Assembly: GCA_944389715.1 (NCBI GenBank)
Contig: CALXNI010000098.1
Location: 1-11,718 of the forward strand
Direction: 5' to 3'
Length of the DNA stretch: 11,718 nucleotides
Source of the DNA: an uncultured Clostridia bacterium
GTDB lineage: Bacteria > Bacillota > Clostridia > TANB77 > CAG-508
Shown: positions 1 through 6,423 of the stretch, piece after piece
How positions within the stretch are numbered: position 1 is the first letter of the stretch
Layout of the letters: every line of letters starts with the position of its first letter
Translations under genes and position numbers: made by a program
The notes under the pieces: generated by a model
What the model was told of the DNA's origin: nothing
Seen by the model: the letters and a program-made list of their open reading frames with translations, nothing else
Databases searched by the model: none

Positions 1-314
1 ACTACTAATGAAATAATAACTAATATTAATAATGCTAAAAAGATTTTCCTTTTTCTATATCTATGTAAAATAAATGGGATACCTTTTTTTGCTTGTATTT
101 TTATTCTTGATTTAGTTTTTTTTGCAATTTGTTTTAATTTTTTATAGTCACTTATACTAACATTTGCAAATAATAAGCTTGACTTTTTTCTTTTTATATT
201 CCATAAAAATATTTTTTTACTTATACATATATTTATAAATCTCTCTAAAAAATAGCCTTCTACTTTTATATTGACATATCCTATTATGTAGTTTAAACAA
301 ATTTTTAGGAACAA
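1..314 (-). CDS. yqfD: YqfD sporulation protein, N-terminal part (runs off the window)
   Basis: This is the first 104 codons of YqfD, a membrane protein of the sporulation programme that pairs with YqfC in spore-formers; its exact biochemical role is not established. The translation shows the typical opening, with residues IIGYVNIKVEGYFLERFINI (10-29), then an FLWNIKRK stretch (36-43), a basic region, and the beginning of a hydrophobic membrane segment from about residue 91 (IFLALLILVI). I place the start at a TTG at 314-312, because a GGAGG lies 9 bases upstream (328-324) and an in-frame TAA sits only two codons before the TTG, leaving no upstream ATG. The gene follows yqfC by 26 bases on the same strand, so the two are almost certainly cotranscribed. 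The C-terminus lies beyond position 1. The family call is from remembered similarity to the Bacillus YqfD N-terminus. Confidence 0.88.
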   Translation of the reverse strand, partial: MFLKICLNYIIGYVNIKVEGYFLERFINICISKKIFLWNIKRKKSSLLFANVSISDYKKLKQIAKKTKSRIKIQAKKGIPFILHRYRKRKIFLALLILVIISLV

Positions 315-340
315 TTTTTACTACCTCCACTCCATAAATT

Positions 341-637
341 TTATTCATTCTCATCTAAAATTCTTTCTATATCAATGCTTTCTATTTTTCCTTTAACTGA
401 TATGTCATATTCTGTAGCTTGTTCTAAACTCAAATTAAATCCGCTTATATTTATAACACCTATGCTTGTTTTTATTTTTATATAAAATTCCTCATATTCT
501 AAAATCCCTTTATAATTTTCTATTAGCATCTCATCAAATCCAATAATAGTAACTTTTGGATCTGTCTCAGAAATTTCTCTTGGCATCTCTAATAATTCAT
601 TTATTATATTTTGCTTTTTATTTTTTTTATTTTTCAT
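341..637 (-). CDS. yqfC: YqfC/YabP-family sporulation protein
   Basis: This 98-residue protein belongs to the YabP/YqfC family of small sporulation proteins. Family features are visible: an N-terminal basic stretch (MKNKKNKK), then MPREI, PKVTIIGF, IENYKGILEY and ISTSIGVINISG-like beta-strand residues in the usual order, ending in an acidic ILDENE tail. Bacillus YqfC is of similar length. The reading frame stays open 32 codons further upstream, but that extension is encoded by the left end of repeat R1. The ATG at 637-635 has an AGAGG ribosome binding site about 7 bases before it and gives the normal family N-terminus, so I chose it. It is the first gene of a yqfC-yqfD pair. Being so close to R1 (left edge at 667), its promoter must lie within R1, in the short gap beside it, or upstream. 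Confidence 0.88.
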   Translation of the reverse strand: MKNKKNKKQNIINELLEMPREISETDPKVTIIGFDEMLIENYKGILEYEEFYIKIKTSIGVINISGFNLSLEQATEYDISVKGKIESIDIERILDENE

Positions 638-666
638 TTTGAACCTCTTGTTTTTATATTTTTTAT

Positions 667-868
667 AAATTGTAATTTGTGTGATTAAAATTGTTTTGAA
701 ATCTGTAGGGGCGGGCCTTGTGTACGCCCGCAAAATTAATTGTTTTCTCGGGCGGACACAAGGCCCGCCCCTACGACATTTGCAATAAATTTCGTATTTT
801 TCGGACGGCAGATTGCCGTCCCTACATTTTTAAATTCTAATCTCCAATCTCTAACCTCTAATCTCTAA
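667..868. repeat. R1: GC-rich palindromic intergenic repeat element
   Basis: A GC-rich element lies in AT-rich surroundings. Its left edge is AAATTGTAATTTGT (667-680) and its right edge is a TCTAACCTCTAATCTCTAA-type run near 868. It has two hairpin modules. The first has 26-base arms (705-730 and 749-774) with one mismatch; the outer ends read GTAGGGGCGGGCC and GGCCCGCCCCTAC. The second is a GGACGGCA-GAT-TGCCGTCC hairpin (about 802-820). The same edges recur in R2 and R3, and the stretch from about 775 to 850 is nearly identical to the right part of R3. It has no ORF of its own, so it is a non-autonomous dispersed repeat. It fills almost all the space between pdaA (stop at 884) and yqfC (start at 637). 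Confidence 0.85.
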
Positions 869-883
869 AAAACAAATTACATT

Positions 884-1696
884 TTACTGTTTAAATTCAT
901 CTAAAGATTTAAATTCATATCCCATTTCCTTTATTTGCTTTATGCAATAGTCTAAGATGTTACAATTATCTTTAGAGTTTGCGTGTAACAATATTACTGC
1001 CCCATTATGAATATTAGATATAATTTTGTCTTTTGCATATTCTTCTCTTCCTTGCTTATTCTCATCCCAATCGTCATATGCAAAACTCCACATAGTTGTT
1101 GTATATCCTAAGTTTTTGCTTAATTCTAAAGTTCTTTCACTAAATTCTCCCATTGGTGGTCTTATATATTTCATTTCATAATTATATTTTTCATATACTG
1201 CTGTGTGCAAATTCATAATTTCTTCTTTTACTTTATCATCGTCTAAATCTGGCATGCTTTTATGGTTAACAGTATGGTTGCCCACTATATGCCCTTCTTC
1301 TATCATTCTTTGTACTAGTTCTGGCTGACTATTTAAATAATGGGCTGTTATAAAAAATGCTGCTTTTATATCATTTTCTTTTAAGGTATCTAATATTTGG
1401 CTAGTATATCCTGCTTCATATCCTTCATCAAAAGTTAAATATACATATTTATCATTTGAATTTCCCATAGCAATTCCATTATATTTACTTAAAAGCTCAA
1501 CATTTTTACTTCCTAAATCTGGCTGTACATGGTTTTCTGCTCTTTTTATTCCCCAACCTATTTTTTTATTAGACAACACTCCCGCTGAACTAGTAGTTAC
1601 AGCTTCATTATCTAAATCATTATTTAAAACTATTATACTGAATGTAAATATACACATAATTGCACATAATACTATATATATTAATTTTTCTTTCAT
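884..1696 (-). CDS. pdaA: PdaA-like polysaccharide deacetylase (delta-lactam biosynthesis, spore cortex)
   Basis: This 270-residue protein is a NodB-type (CE4) deacetylase most like PdaA, which removes the N-acetyl group from muramic acid during formation of the muramic delta-lactam of spore cortex. An N-terminal membrane segment or signal anchor spans residues 5-24, placing the enzyme outside the membrane. The PdaA signature IGWGIKRAENHVQPD (46-60) precedes the catalytic domain. Motif 1 is TFDEGYE (88-94), with Asp90 and a Glu where classical NodB proteins have a second Asp (PdaA of Bacillus has Asn, as I recall). The metal-binding HTVNH gives His141 and His145. RPPMGEFS is at 179-186, and the LLHA motif with His238 is near the C-terminus. 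The start has AGGAGGG directly upstream (about 1702-1708). The length matches PdaA. In Bacillus the gene is forespore-expressed; I saw no clear sigma-G promoter here. It is transcribed divergently from the response regulator gene. Confidence 0.88.
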   Translation of the reverse strand: MKEKLIYIVLCAIMCIFTFSIIVLNNDLDNEAVTTSSAGVLSNKKIGWGIKRAENHVQPDLGSKNVELLSKYNGIAMGNSNDKYVYLTFDEGYEAGYTSQILDTLKENDIKAAFFITAHYLNSQPELVQRMIEEGHIVGNHTVNHKSMPDLDDDKVKEEIMNLHTAVYEKYNYEMKYIRPPMGEFSERTLELSKNLGYTTTMWSFAYDDWDENKQGREEYAKDKIISNIHNGAVILLHANSKDNCNILDYCIKQIKEMGYEFKSLDEFKQ

Positions 1697-1773
1697 AAAC
1701 CCTCCTATTTGTTTTTACTTATATATTAAAAATTACCCATAAATTCCAAATTTATGTTTTTATTCTTTTTATA

Positions 1774-1802
1774 TTGACAATATTTTCTTTTTGGATTATA
1801 TT
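1774..1802 (+). promoter_or_regulatory. Predicted sigma-A promoter for the agrA-agrC operon
   Basis: TTGACA (1774-1779) is followed after exactly 17 bases by TATATT (1797-1802), a near-consensus housekeeping promoter. Transcription would start near 1809, giving a leader of about 180 bases before the regulator ATG at 1993. The -10 box overlaps the left arm of the 1793-1852 dyad, so a protein bound there could block or modulate the promoter. There may be other start sites closer to the gene. Confidence 0.5.
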
Positions 1803-1852
1803 AAATAATGTTCTGGAAAAAATAGGAATTTTTTCTTTTTTTAATATAATCC
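1793..1852. repeat. Compound inverted repeat overlapping the agrA promoter
   Basis: The outer arms are GGATTATATTAAA (1793-1805) and TTTAATATAATCC (1840-1852), a perfect 13-bp match. Nested inside is a second perfect stem, GAAAAAAT (1816-1823) with ATTTTTTC (1828-1835), around the loop AGGA. No gene reads into it on the plus strand, so a simple gene-end terminator is unlikely. It may be an operator or a leader-RNA structure. Confidence 0.7.
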
Positions 1853-1992
1853 CTATTACATATTTAGACTTACTTAATGCATTTTAAATATAAAATTTAA
1901 ATAAAAAAAATATGATAAGTCTACTTATTATATGATGATAAATATCATCAATTATTTTATCTATTTTATTATATTACAAATGGGAGGCATAT

Positions 1993-2733
1993 ATGTTAAA
2001 TTTTGTTATCTGTGATGACAATCCTTCTGTATTAGATAGGCTTTCAAAAATGTTGGAATCAATTTTTATAAATAATAATATTGATGCTGGCATTGGCTTG
2101 AAATCTACAACTGCGTCTGATGTAATAAATTATCTTGGAGACCACAAAGTTGATGTATTAATTTTAGATATAAATTTAAAGTCCGAAATAAGCGGATGTG
2201 ATATAGCTAATATTGTAAGAAAAAAAAATAAGGATGTATATTTAATTTTTACTACTGGACATTTAGAATATGCATTAATGGCATATAAATATAAAACTTT
2301 TGACTATCTTCCTAAACCAATTGTTGATGAAAAATTGGAGGAAACTATATTACGACTTGTTGATGATGTAAAGAATACTCCAGCTAAATTTATTAGGTTA
2401 AATAATAATAAAACCATTATTAATCAAGATGAAGTAAATTACATAAAAAAGGATGGAATGAAATTAGTTTTTTGTACTAATACTCGTACTTATGAAACTT
2501 ATAGTTCTTTTAATAAGATTGAAAGTTGTCTGCCGGAAAACTTTGTTAGATGTCATAAATCATATATAGTAAATGTAAAAAAAATTTCTGATATAGATTC
2601 TAGCAAAAATACAATACTTTTTTCTCATAACAATTATTGTTCTATTGGAGCAAAATATAAAAATAAAATTTTGGAGGTTTTAAAAAATGGAAATTATACA
2701 AACAATTTGGAACGCACTAACTACGGAGAATGA
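1993..2733 (+). CDS. LytTR-family response regulator (AgrA-like)
   Basis: This 246-residue two-component regulator has an N-terminal receiver domain (1-125) and a C-terminal LytTR DNA-binding domain (about 131-230). The receiver carries the acidic pair Asp8-Asp9, the phosphorylation site Asp59 in VLILDI, the switch Thr87/Thr88 and Lys108 in LPKP. The LytTR half has the signature FVRCHKSYIVNV (184-195) that precedes the DNA-contacting strands. LytTR regulators of this size next to a GHKL kinase are the AgrA/ComE/VirR type and control peptide-pheromone or bacteriocin regulons. The ATG has GGGAGG about 5 bases upstream. The gene overlaps the kinase gene by 47 bases, which indicates one operon. 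It precedes the kinase, the reverse of the agrB-D-C-A order of Staphylococcus. Its likely input is the peptide made by agrB and agrD just downstream on the other strand. Confidence 0.93.
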   Translation: MLNFVICDDNPSVLDRLSKMLESIFINNNIDAGIGLKSTTASDVINYLGDHKVDVLILDINLKSEISGCDIANIVRKKNKDVYLIFTTGHLEYALMAYKYKTFDYLPKPIVDEKLEETILRLVDDVKNTPAKFIRLNNNKTIINQDEVNYIKKDGMKLVFCTNTRTYETYSSFNKIESCLPENFVRCHKSYIVNVKKISDIDSSKNTILFSHNNYCSIGAKYKNKILEVLKNGNYTNNLERTNYGE

Positions 2734-4045
2734 GATGTTAACACTAATAATTTGTTCTCCATTAACTTTTTTAGAAGTATACATATCTACTTTACTCTTC
2801 ATTCGAATATTAAATATAAATTCAAACTCAAAAAGCAAAATCATTTATGTATTATCATTTTCTATAATAGCTTTACTAACTATTTTTGTAATTCCAACAC
2901 CTTATAACACTTATGTAAATTTAATAGCATGTCCTATATTAGTTTACTTTATATTTAAAACTAATATTTTAAAAGCAGTTCTTGCAGAAATTATTCCATA
3001 TATAATTTTTGTAGTCCTTGGCTCTGTATTATTAAATATATGTGTTAAATTGTCTGGAATACCAACAGATACATTTATAAAAATACCAATAGCTAAATTC
3101 TGTTGTTCATCACTAATGTATTTAGTTGCCTATTTACTATATATATTATTTTCTAAATTTTCTATCAAAATAAATTTGTTAGAAAATCTAAAAACAAATA
3201 ATAAATTAACTCTTATAATCAACATTTGCATTGGAATAGTTGCAATTGCTATGCAATCTTATTTAGCAACGATATATAGTCATTTTATTCCTTTTACTAC
3301 GACTGTAATAAGTATTTGTATACTTTTAATATACTTTTTATTTAGTATGTATAGTTTGTTTAGAACAAATAAATTAGAAATTACTACTGAAAATTTGGAA
3401 GAAGAAAAATTATATAATAAAACATTAACAATTCTCTATGATAATATTAGAGGTTTTAAACATGATTTTAATAATATTGTTCAAGCAATAGGTGGATATA
3501 TTTCTACAAACAATATGGATGGATTAAAAGATTATTATTCTGATTTAATGGCTGACTGCCAAAAAGTTAATAATCTAGCTGTTTTAAATCCAGAACTTAT
3601 AAATAGTCCTGCAATATATAGTTTACTTACATCTAAATATCATAAAGCAGAAGAGCTTGGTATAAAAATTAATTTTGATATATTTTTGGATTTAAAAACA
3701 TTAAATATAAAAGCATATGATTTAACTAGAATTTTAGGAATACTTTTAGATAATGCAATTGAAGCAAGTAGTAAATGCGAAGAAAAAATTATATATATTT
3801 CTATACGTAAGGATAATAAAGCTAATAGGCAGTTGTTTATAATTGAAAATACTTATTCTAACAAGGATGTAGATACAGATAGAATTTTTGAAAAAGGTTA
3901 TACCTCTAAAGTTGAACCTAATAATCAAAACCATGGACTTGGTTTATGGGAAGTTCGTAAAATTCTAAAAAAGAACAATAATTTAAACTTATTTACAACT
4001 AAAAGTAATAAATTGTTTAGGCAACAATTAGAAATATATAATTAA
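2687..4045 (+). CDS. GHKL sensor histidine kinase (AgrC-like peptide receptor)
   Basis: This 452-residue kinase has a hydrophobic N-terminal half with six or seven membrane segments (roughly 20-40, 52-70, 74-91, 97-120, 138-157, 174-194, 204-226). A short linker and a cytoplasmic kinase core follow. The phospho-acceptor His259 lies in RGFKHDFNNIV (255-265), as in AgrC-type kinases. The GHKL ATPase domain shows the N box LLDNAIEAS (353-361), a FEKGYTSK stretch (401-408) and the G box HGLGLWEVRKIL (416-427). Kinases with this layout detect cyclic peptides at the membrane and phosphorylate the partner LytTR regulator. I keep the start at 2687 because GGAGG (2673-2677) sits 9 bases before it and the first residues resemble related kinases. 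An internal ATG at 2735 with GGAG is the alternative and would avoid the overlap. A terminator follows at 4053-4083. Confidence 0.92.
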   Translation: MEIIQTIWNALTTENEMLTLIICSPLTFLEVYISTLLFIRILNINSNSKSKIIYVLSFSIIALLTIFVIPTPYNTYVNLIACPILVYFIFKTNILKAVLAEIIPYIIFVVLGSVLLNICVKLSGIPTDTFIKIPIAKFCCSSLMYLVAYLLYILFSKFSIKINLLENLKTNNKLTLIINICIGIVAIAMQSYLATIYSHFIPFTTTVISICILLIYFLFSMYSLFRTNKLEITTENLEEEKLYNKTLTILYDNIRGFKHDFNNIVQAIGGYISTNNMDGLKDYYSDLMADCQKVNNLAVLNPELINSPAIYSLLTSKYHKAEELGIKINFDIFLDLKTLNIKAYDLTRILGILLDNAIEASSKCEEKIIYISIRKDNKANRQLFIIENTYSNKDVDTDRIFEKGYTSKVEPNNQNHGLGLWEVRKILKKNNNLNLFTTKSNKLFRQQLEIYN

Positions 4046-4052
4046 AAAGGGC

Positions 4053-4083
4053 AAAGAAGCTGTGTCGATATCAGCTTCTTTTT
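4053..4083 (+). terminator. Rho-independent terminator after the kinase gene
   Basis: AAAGAAGCTG (4053-4062) pairs perfectly with CAGCTTCTTT (4072-4081) around a 9-base loop and is followed by a T run. It lies 7 bases after the kinase stop codon. The complementary strand gives a hairpin with a weaker T-tract, so it may also end agrBD transcripts coming from the right, 20 bases after the agrD stop. Confidence 0.85.
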
Positions 4084-4102
4084 ATATGAAATCAATTTAT
4101 TT

Positions 4103-4222
4103 TTAATCTTTTTTTATTAATGATGCTGGCATTTTTGGTTGATGTAAGCAGAACCATACCATGCATGCTGTATTTGTAGATTTTGCATATTTTTCTGCAA
4201 CTTTTGCTAAAAATTTTAACAT
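4103..4222 (-). CDS. agrD: AgrD-type cyclic lactone autoinducer peptide precursor
   Basis: This 39-codon gene encodes the precursor of a secreted cyclic peptide signal. The N-terminal part MLKFLAKVAEKYAKSTNTA is an amphipathic, Lys-rich leader typical of AgrD. Next comes a hydrophobic core with cysteines, ACMVWFCL (19-26), then the tail HQPKMPASLIKKD, whose PxxP pattern and charges match the part that AgrB cuts off. Cys20 is the likely thiolactone cysteine. A second Cys25 inside the core is unusual. By analogy with AgrD proteins where the PxxP tail begins just after the signal, the ring could be residues 20-26 (CMVWFCL). A five-residue ring CMVWF (20-24) is the alternative. The start has a six-G ribosome binding site (4231-4236) 8 bases upstream. 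It lies 127 bases downstream of agrB on the same strand. I read it directly from the reverse complement. Confidence 0.88.
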   Translation of the reverse strand: MLKFLAKVAEKYAKSTNTACMVWFCLHQPKMPASLIKKD

Positions 4223-4349
4223 TTATATTTCCCCCCTTTTTATATGTGAAACATTTTGTAATATTAATTATTCACTTTTTAATTAAGTAATTTGTGCATA
4301 ATTTTTATACTTTTGTGCTCACATAGTTTTATTTATAAAGTATGTAATA

Positions 4350-4985
4350 TTAAGTGGCAACTTTTATGTTTTGAGATTTAATATATTCTTCATAACCATA
4401 TTTACTTTTAGTTATTTTATATATTAATCTAGTAATTGATATTGTTTGTAATAGTGTTCCAAATATTAGTAAATTAGAAAGTATTGTGTTTTTTAAAATT
4501 ATAGCAATTACTAATGTTAGTGTCATTGTTATATATGATAATATCCTTTTTAAATCTCTATCTTTTTTTCTTAAAATTGGAACTGCCTCTGTATCTGCTG
4601 GAGCATAAAGTTTTATCATAATCATACTAAAAATCCATATTAATGCTATTAAAATATATTTTATGTATATGGGTTCTATAACAATATATTTGCTTAAAAT
4701 TGCATTTCCTATATAAAATAAACTTGTTGCAACTATACACCCAATATGTGTTTTTAAATGAACTCCACCTGAAAAGGTTTTATATGGCATTATAAATAAC
4801 AAGGCTAGTATTGTTAGTTTAAGTACTCCAAAAGCATATGCAATTGCTAATAATATAAAAGTTTTTGGAATTTCTCCTATAACTAACTGGAGACCATAAT
4901 TTATTACTTCTGCTCTCTCGTCATCTATTTCTGGCATTTTATTTTGCATTTTTTTGGTTATTTTGTTACATAACTTTTCTATCAA
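4350..4985 (-). CDS. agrB: AgrB-type accessory gene regulator / peptide-processing membrane protease
   Basis: This 211-residue integral membrane protein matches AgrB, the cysteine endopeptidase that cuts the C-terminal tail off AgrD and helps form the thiolactone ring. The catalytic pair is His76 and Cys83 in the conserved stretch YKTFSGGVHLKTHIGC, with the same 7-residue spacing as His77/Cys84 of Staphylococcus AgrB. A YAPADTEAVPI motif (127-137), also conserved in the family, precedes the last membrane segments. About five or six hydrophobic segments are visible. The start is a TTG at 4985-4983, preceded by GAGGTGAT, an eight-base match to the 16S anti-Shine-Dalgarno, at 4998-4991. No ATG in frame fits better. 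This ribosome binding site lies in one arm of a 13-bp hairpin. The gene is followed by agrD on the same strand and converges on the sensor kinase operon. Confidence 0.93.
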   Translation of the reverse strand: MIEKLCNKITKKMQNKMPEIDDERAEVINYGLQLVIGEIPKTFILLAIAYAFGVLKLTILALLFIMPYKTFSGGVHLKTHIGCIVATSLFYIGNAILSKYIVIEPIYIKYILIALIWIFSMIMIKLYAPADTEAVPILRKKDRDLKRILSYITMTLTLVIAIILKNTILSNLLIFGTLLQTISITRLIYKITKSKYGYEEYIKSQNIKVAT

Positions 4986-5027
4986 ATAAAATCACCTCGT
5001 GTTCTGCTTTGTTAAGGTGATTTTATT
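4985..5027 (-). promoter_or_regulatory. Hairpin occluding the agrB ribosome binding site
   Basis: In the agrB leader, AATAAAATCACCT (plus-strand 5027-5015, read on the minus strand) pairs perfectly over 13 bp with AGGTGATTTTATT (4997-4985) around a 17-base loop. The second arm contains nearly all of the GAGGTGAT ribosome binding site and the first base of the TTG start. This would hold back translation unless the hairpin is opened. A weak intrinsic terminator is an alternative reading, because the second arm is U-rich. Confidence 0.7.
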
Positions 5028-5066
5028 ATTAATTTGTTGTTTATTTTTATTTCTTCTATAAACAGT

Positions 5067-5117
5067 AAAAAATCATATATGAATTTTTTTAATTTTAATT
5101 TCATATATGATTTTTTT
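5067..5117 (-). terminator. Rho-independent terminator after the methyltransferase gene
   Basis: The arms 5067-5083 and 5100-5116 match perfectly over 17 bp (core TCATATATGAA) around a 16-base AT-rich loop. On the minus strand the stem is followed by TTTTTTAC, and the plus strand also ends in T residues. It lies 25 bases past the methyltransferase stop. It should insulate agrB from that gene, so agrB needs its own promoter within or right after it. Confidence 0.75.
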
Positions 5118-5141
5118 AAGTTTATAAAATTTACATAAATT

Positions 5142-6036
5142 TTATTTCTCAGAAACTTTTTGCTCCGAGCAAAAAGTTTCTTCCCATCTTCCATAGATGC
5201 CACATGGAAGTATTAGTTCTGAGTTTGTCATTGGCAGACCTATTTCACCTGATGATATTTTTCCTTTTAAACCTTTTAAATTAATTTTTAATAAATTACT
5301 TAAAACTTGTGCTGATATTCCTGTTGTATATGAATTTATTAAAAAGAATAATGGCTTATTGCTTAATATCTTCGTACATAAATTTATTAAATCTGAAATA
5401 TTGTTTTCAAATTGCCATACTTCTCCGAGATGCACCTCTACCATAAGATGGTGGATCCATTATTATTGCATCATATTTATTGCCTCTTCTTATTTCTCTA
5501 TTTACGAATTTTACTACATCATCTACTATATATCTAACTGGTCTATTTTGAAGATTTGAAGCTATTACATTTTCTTTTGCCCATGCTACCATTCCTTTGG
5601 AACTATCTACATGGCAAACAGAAGCTCCTGCAGATAGGCATGCAACAGTTGCTCCCCCTGTATATGCAAAAAGATTTAAAACTTTTATTTCTCTTTTTGC
5701 GTTTTTTATTTTATTTATCATCCAATCCCAATTTACAGCTTGTTCTGGAAAAAGTCCTGTATGTTTAAATCCCATTGGTTTTATATTAAAGGTTAAGTCA
5801 TTATATTTAATTTGCCAACTTTCAGGAATTCTAGTTTTATAATCCCAGCCTCCCCCACCTTTATTACTTCTTTTATAAACGGCATTTGCTTTTTTCCATT
5901 TTTCGGGAAAGCTTTTTTCTTTCCAAATAATTTGTGGATCTGGTCTTATTAGTATAATATCTTTCCATCTTTCTAATTTTTCTCCATTTGCCATGTCTAG
6001 TATTTCGTAATCTTTCCAATTATTTGCTATGTTCAT
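5142..6036 (-). CDS. RlmI-like SAM-dependent methyltransferase, reading frame broken by one extra base
   Basis: The protein resembles the COG1092/RlmI-type class I methyltransferases, which methylate rRNA; the exact target here cannot be told. From the ATG at 6036 (AAGGAG 6 bases upstream) the frame shows KHTGLFPEQ (91-99), the SAM-binding motif LNLFAYTGGAT (120-130), VDSSKG (143-148) and the catalytic DPPSYGRG (194-201). It then meets a stop at 5407. The family continuation GEVWQFENN, through to a C-terminal LPCGIYGRWE, is in the next frame from 5426 down to 5142. Reading TCT-C-GGA with the C at 5427 skipped restores one protein of about 297 residues (RGASGEVWQFEN), the expected size. The in-frame codon at the break is CGG. 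The last 13 or so residues (EETFCSEQKVSEK) are encoded by a palindrome. This could be a pseudogene, a sequence error or a frameshifted gene. Confidence 0.8.
5151..5181. repeat. Palindrome inside the 3' end of the methyltransferase gene
   Basis: AGAAACTTTTTGCTC (5151-5165) and GAGCAAAAAGTTTCT (5167-5181) are perfect 15-base complements around a single centre base. The element lies wholly within the last codons of the methyltransferase frame and appears to add a short tail after the family's normal end (IYGRWE). It looks like an inserted palindromic element. Confidence 0.75.
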
Positions 6037-6055
6037 TTGCTTCTCCTTTTAATCT

Positions 6056-6225
6056 AAATTGTAATTTGTATAGTTAAACTAATTGCAAACGTTGTAGGGG
6101 CGACCTGTGGTCGCCCGCTCTTCGAAGGCTTACGCATTGTTAGTTTAGCAAGGCGTTGTATGCACGGGCGAATGAAATTCGCCCCTACATTTCTAATCTC
6201 TAATTTCTAACATCTAACCTCTAAA
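6056..6225. repeat. R2: GC-rich palindromic intergenic repeat element
   Basis: It has the same left edge as R1 and R3 (AAATTGTAATTTGT, 6056-6069) and the same right edge type (TCTAATTTCTAACATCTAACC, ending near 6224). The core runs from GTAGGGGCGA (from 6094) to TCGCCCCTAC. It contains two perfect 8-bp hairpins: GGGCGACC-TGT-GGTCGCCC (6098-6116) and GGGCGAAT-GAA-ATTCGCCC (6166-6184). About 49 bases of unpaired, less GC-rich sequence lie between them. It occupies all the space between the methyltransferase start (6036) and the small membrane protein stop (6226). Confidence 0.82.
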
Positions 6226-6423
6226 CTACATATTTGCTAAAATTTTAAAAAAATTATATATCAAAATTACATTAGCGGTTATTAATACACTTAATGAAAC
6301 TAAAAGTGTTGTTATTATTTTATGTCTTGTAATAAAATCCTTAACTTTATTGTTTTTTTTCTCCTTTGTTACTACTTCTTCATATTTATTCTCCCAAAAT
6401 TCATCTTTAGTAATATCAACCAT
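6226..6423 (-). CDS. Small single-pass membrane protein, unknown function
   Basis: This 65-residue protein has a charged N-terminal half (DEFWENKYEEVVTKEKKNNK) and one hydrophobic segment near the C-terminus (about residues 37-60, IITTLLVSLSVLITANVILI). It is probably a single-pass membrane protein with its N-terminus in the cytoplasm. I do not recognise the family. The ATG at 6423 is preceded by AAGGAG with 10 bases between, slightly long. It follows uvrC by 64 bases on the same strand and may be cotranscribed with it. The ribosome binding site lies in an 8-bp inverted repeat (6433-6440 with 6461-6468). Its stop codon directly abuts R2. A real gene is likely from the ribosome binding site and sensible composition, but there is no functional evidence. 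Confidence 0.7.
   Translation of the reverse strand: MVDITKDEFWENKYEEVVTKEKKNNKVKDFITRHKIITTLLVSLSVLITANVILIYNFFKILANM

Larger units (their letters stand above)
1697..1992. promoter_or_regulatory. Divergent intergenic region between pdaA and the agrA-like gene
   Basis: This 296-base AT-rich region separates two divergently transcribed genes and has no ORF. It holds several perfect inverted repeats. CATAAATT/AATTTATG (1738-1745 and 1749-1756) lies near pdaA. A compound dyad lies at 1793-1852. TAGACTTA/TAAGTCTA (1865-1872 and 1916-1923), ATAAGT/ACTTAT (1915-1920 and 1923-1928) and TGATGATA/TATCATCA (1933-1940 and 1943-1950) lie near the regulator gene. The last two are candidate operators. I could not recognise a canonical pair of LytTR-binding direct repeats. 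The ribosome binding site of the regulator gene is TGGGAGG at 1981-1987. Confidence 0.55.

Noticed and set aside
638..733. N-terminal extension of yqfC into R1
   Set aside because: The added residues come from the repeat; the ATG at 637 has a ribosome binding site and gives the normal family start.
3746..3934. Minus-strand frame inside the kinase gene
   Set aside because: It overlaps the conserved ATPase region of the kinase and has no independent support.
4223..4349. A second AgrD-like peptide between agrB and agrD
   Set aside because: I translated the available ATG codons; each hits a stop within a few codons.
5012..5203. A 63-codon minus-strand frame running from the methyltransferase end through the terminator
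   Set aside because: It is made of palindrome and terminator sequence, is Lys/Ile rich, and has no recognisable motif.
5197..5842. Plus-strand frames opposite the methyltransferase
   Set aside because: They are shadows of the conserved minus-strand gene.
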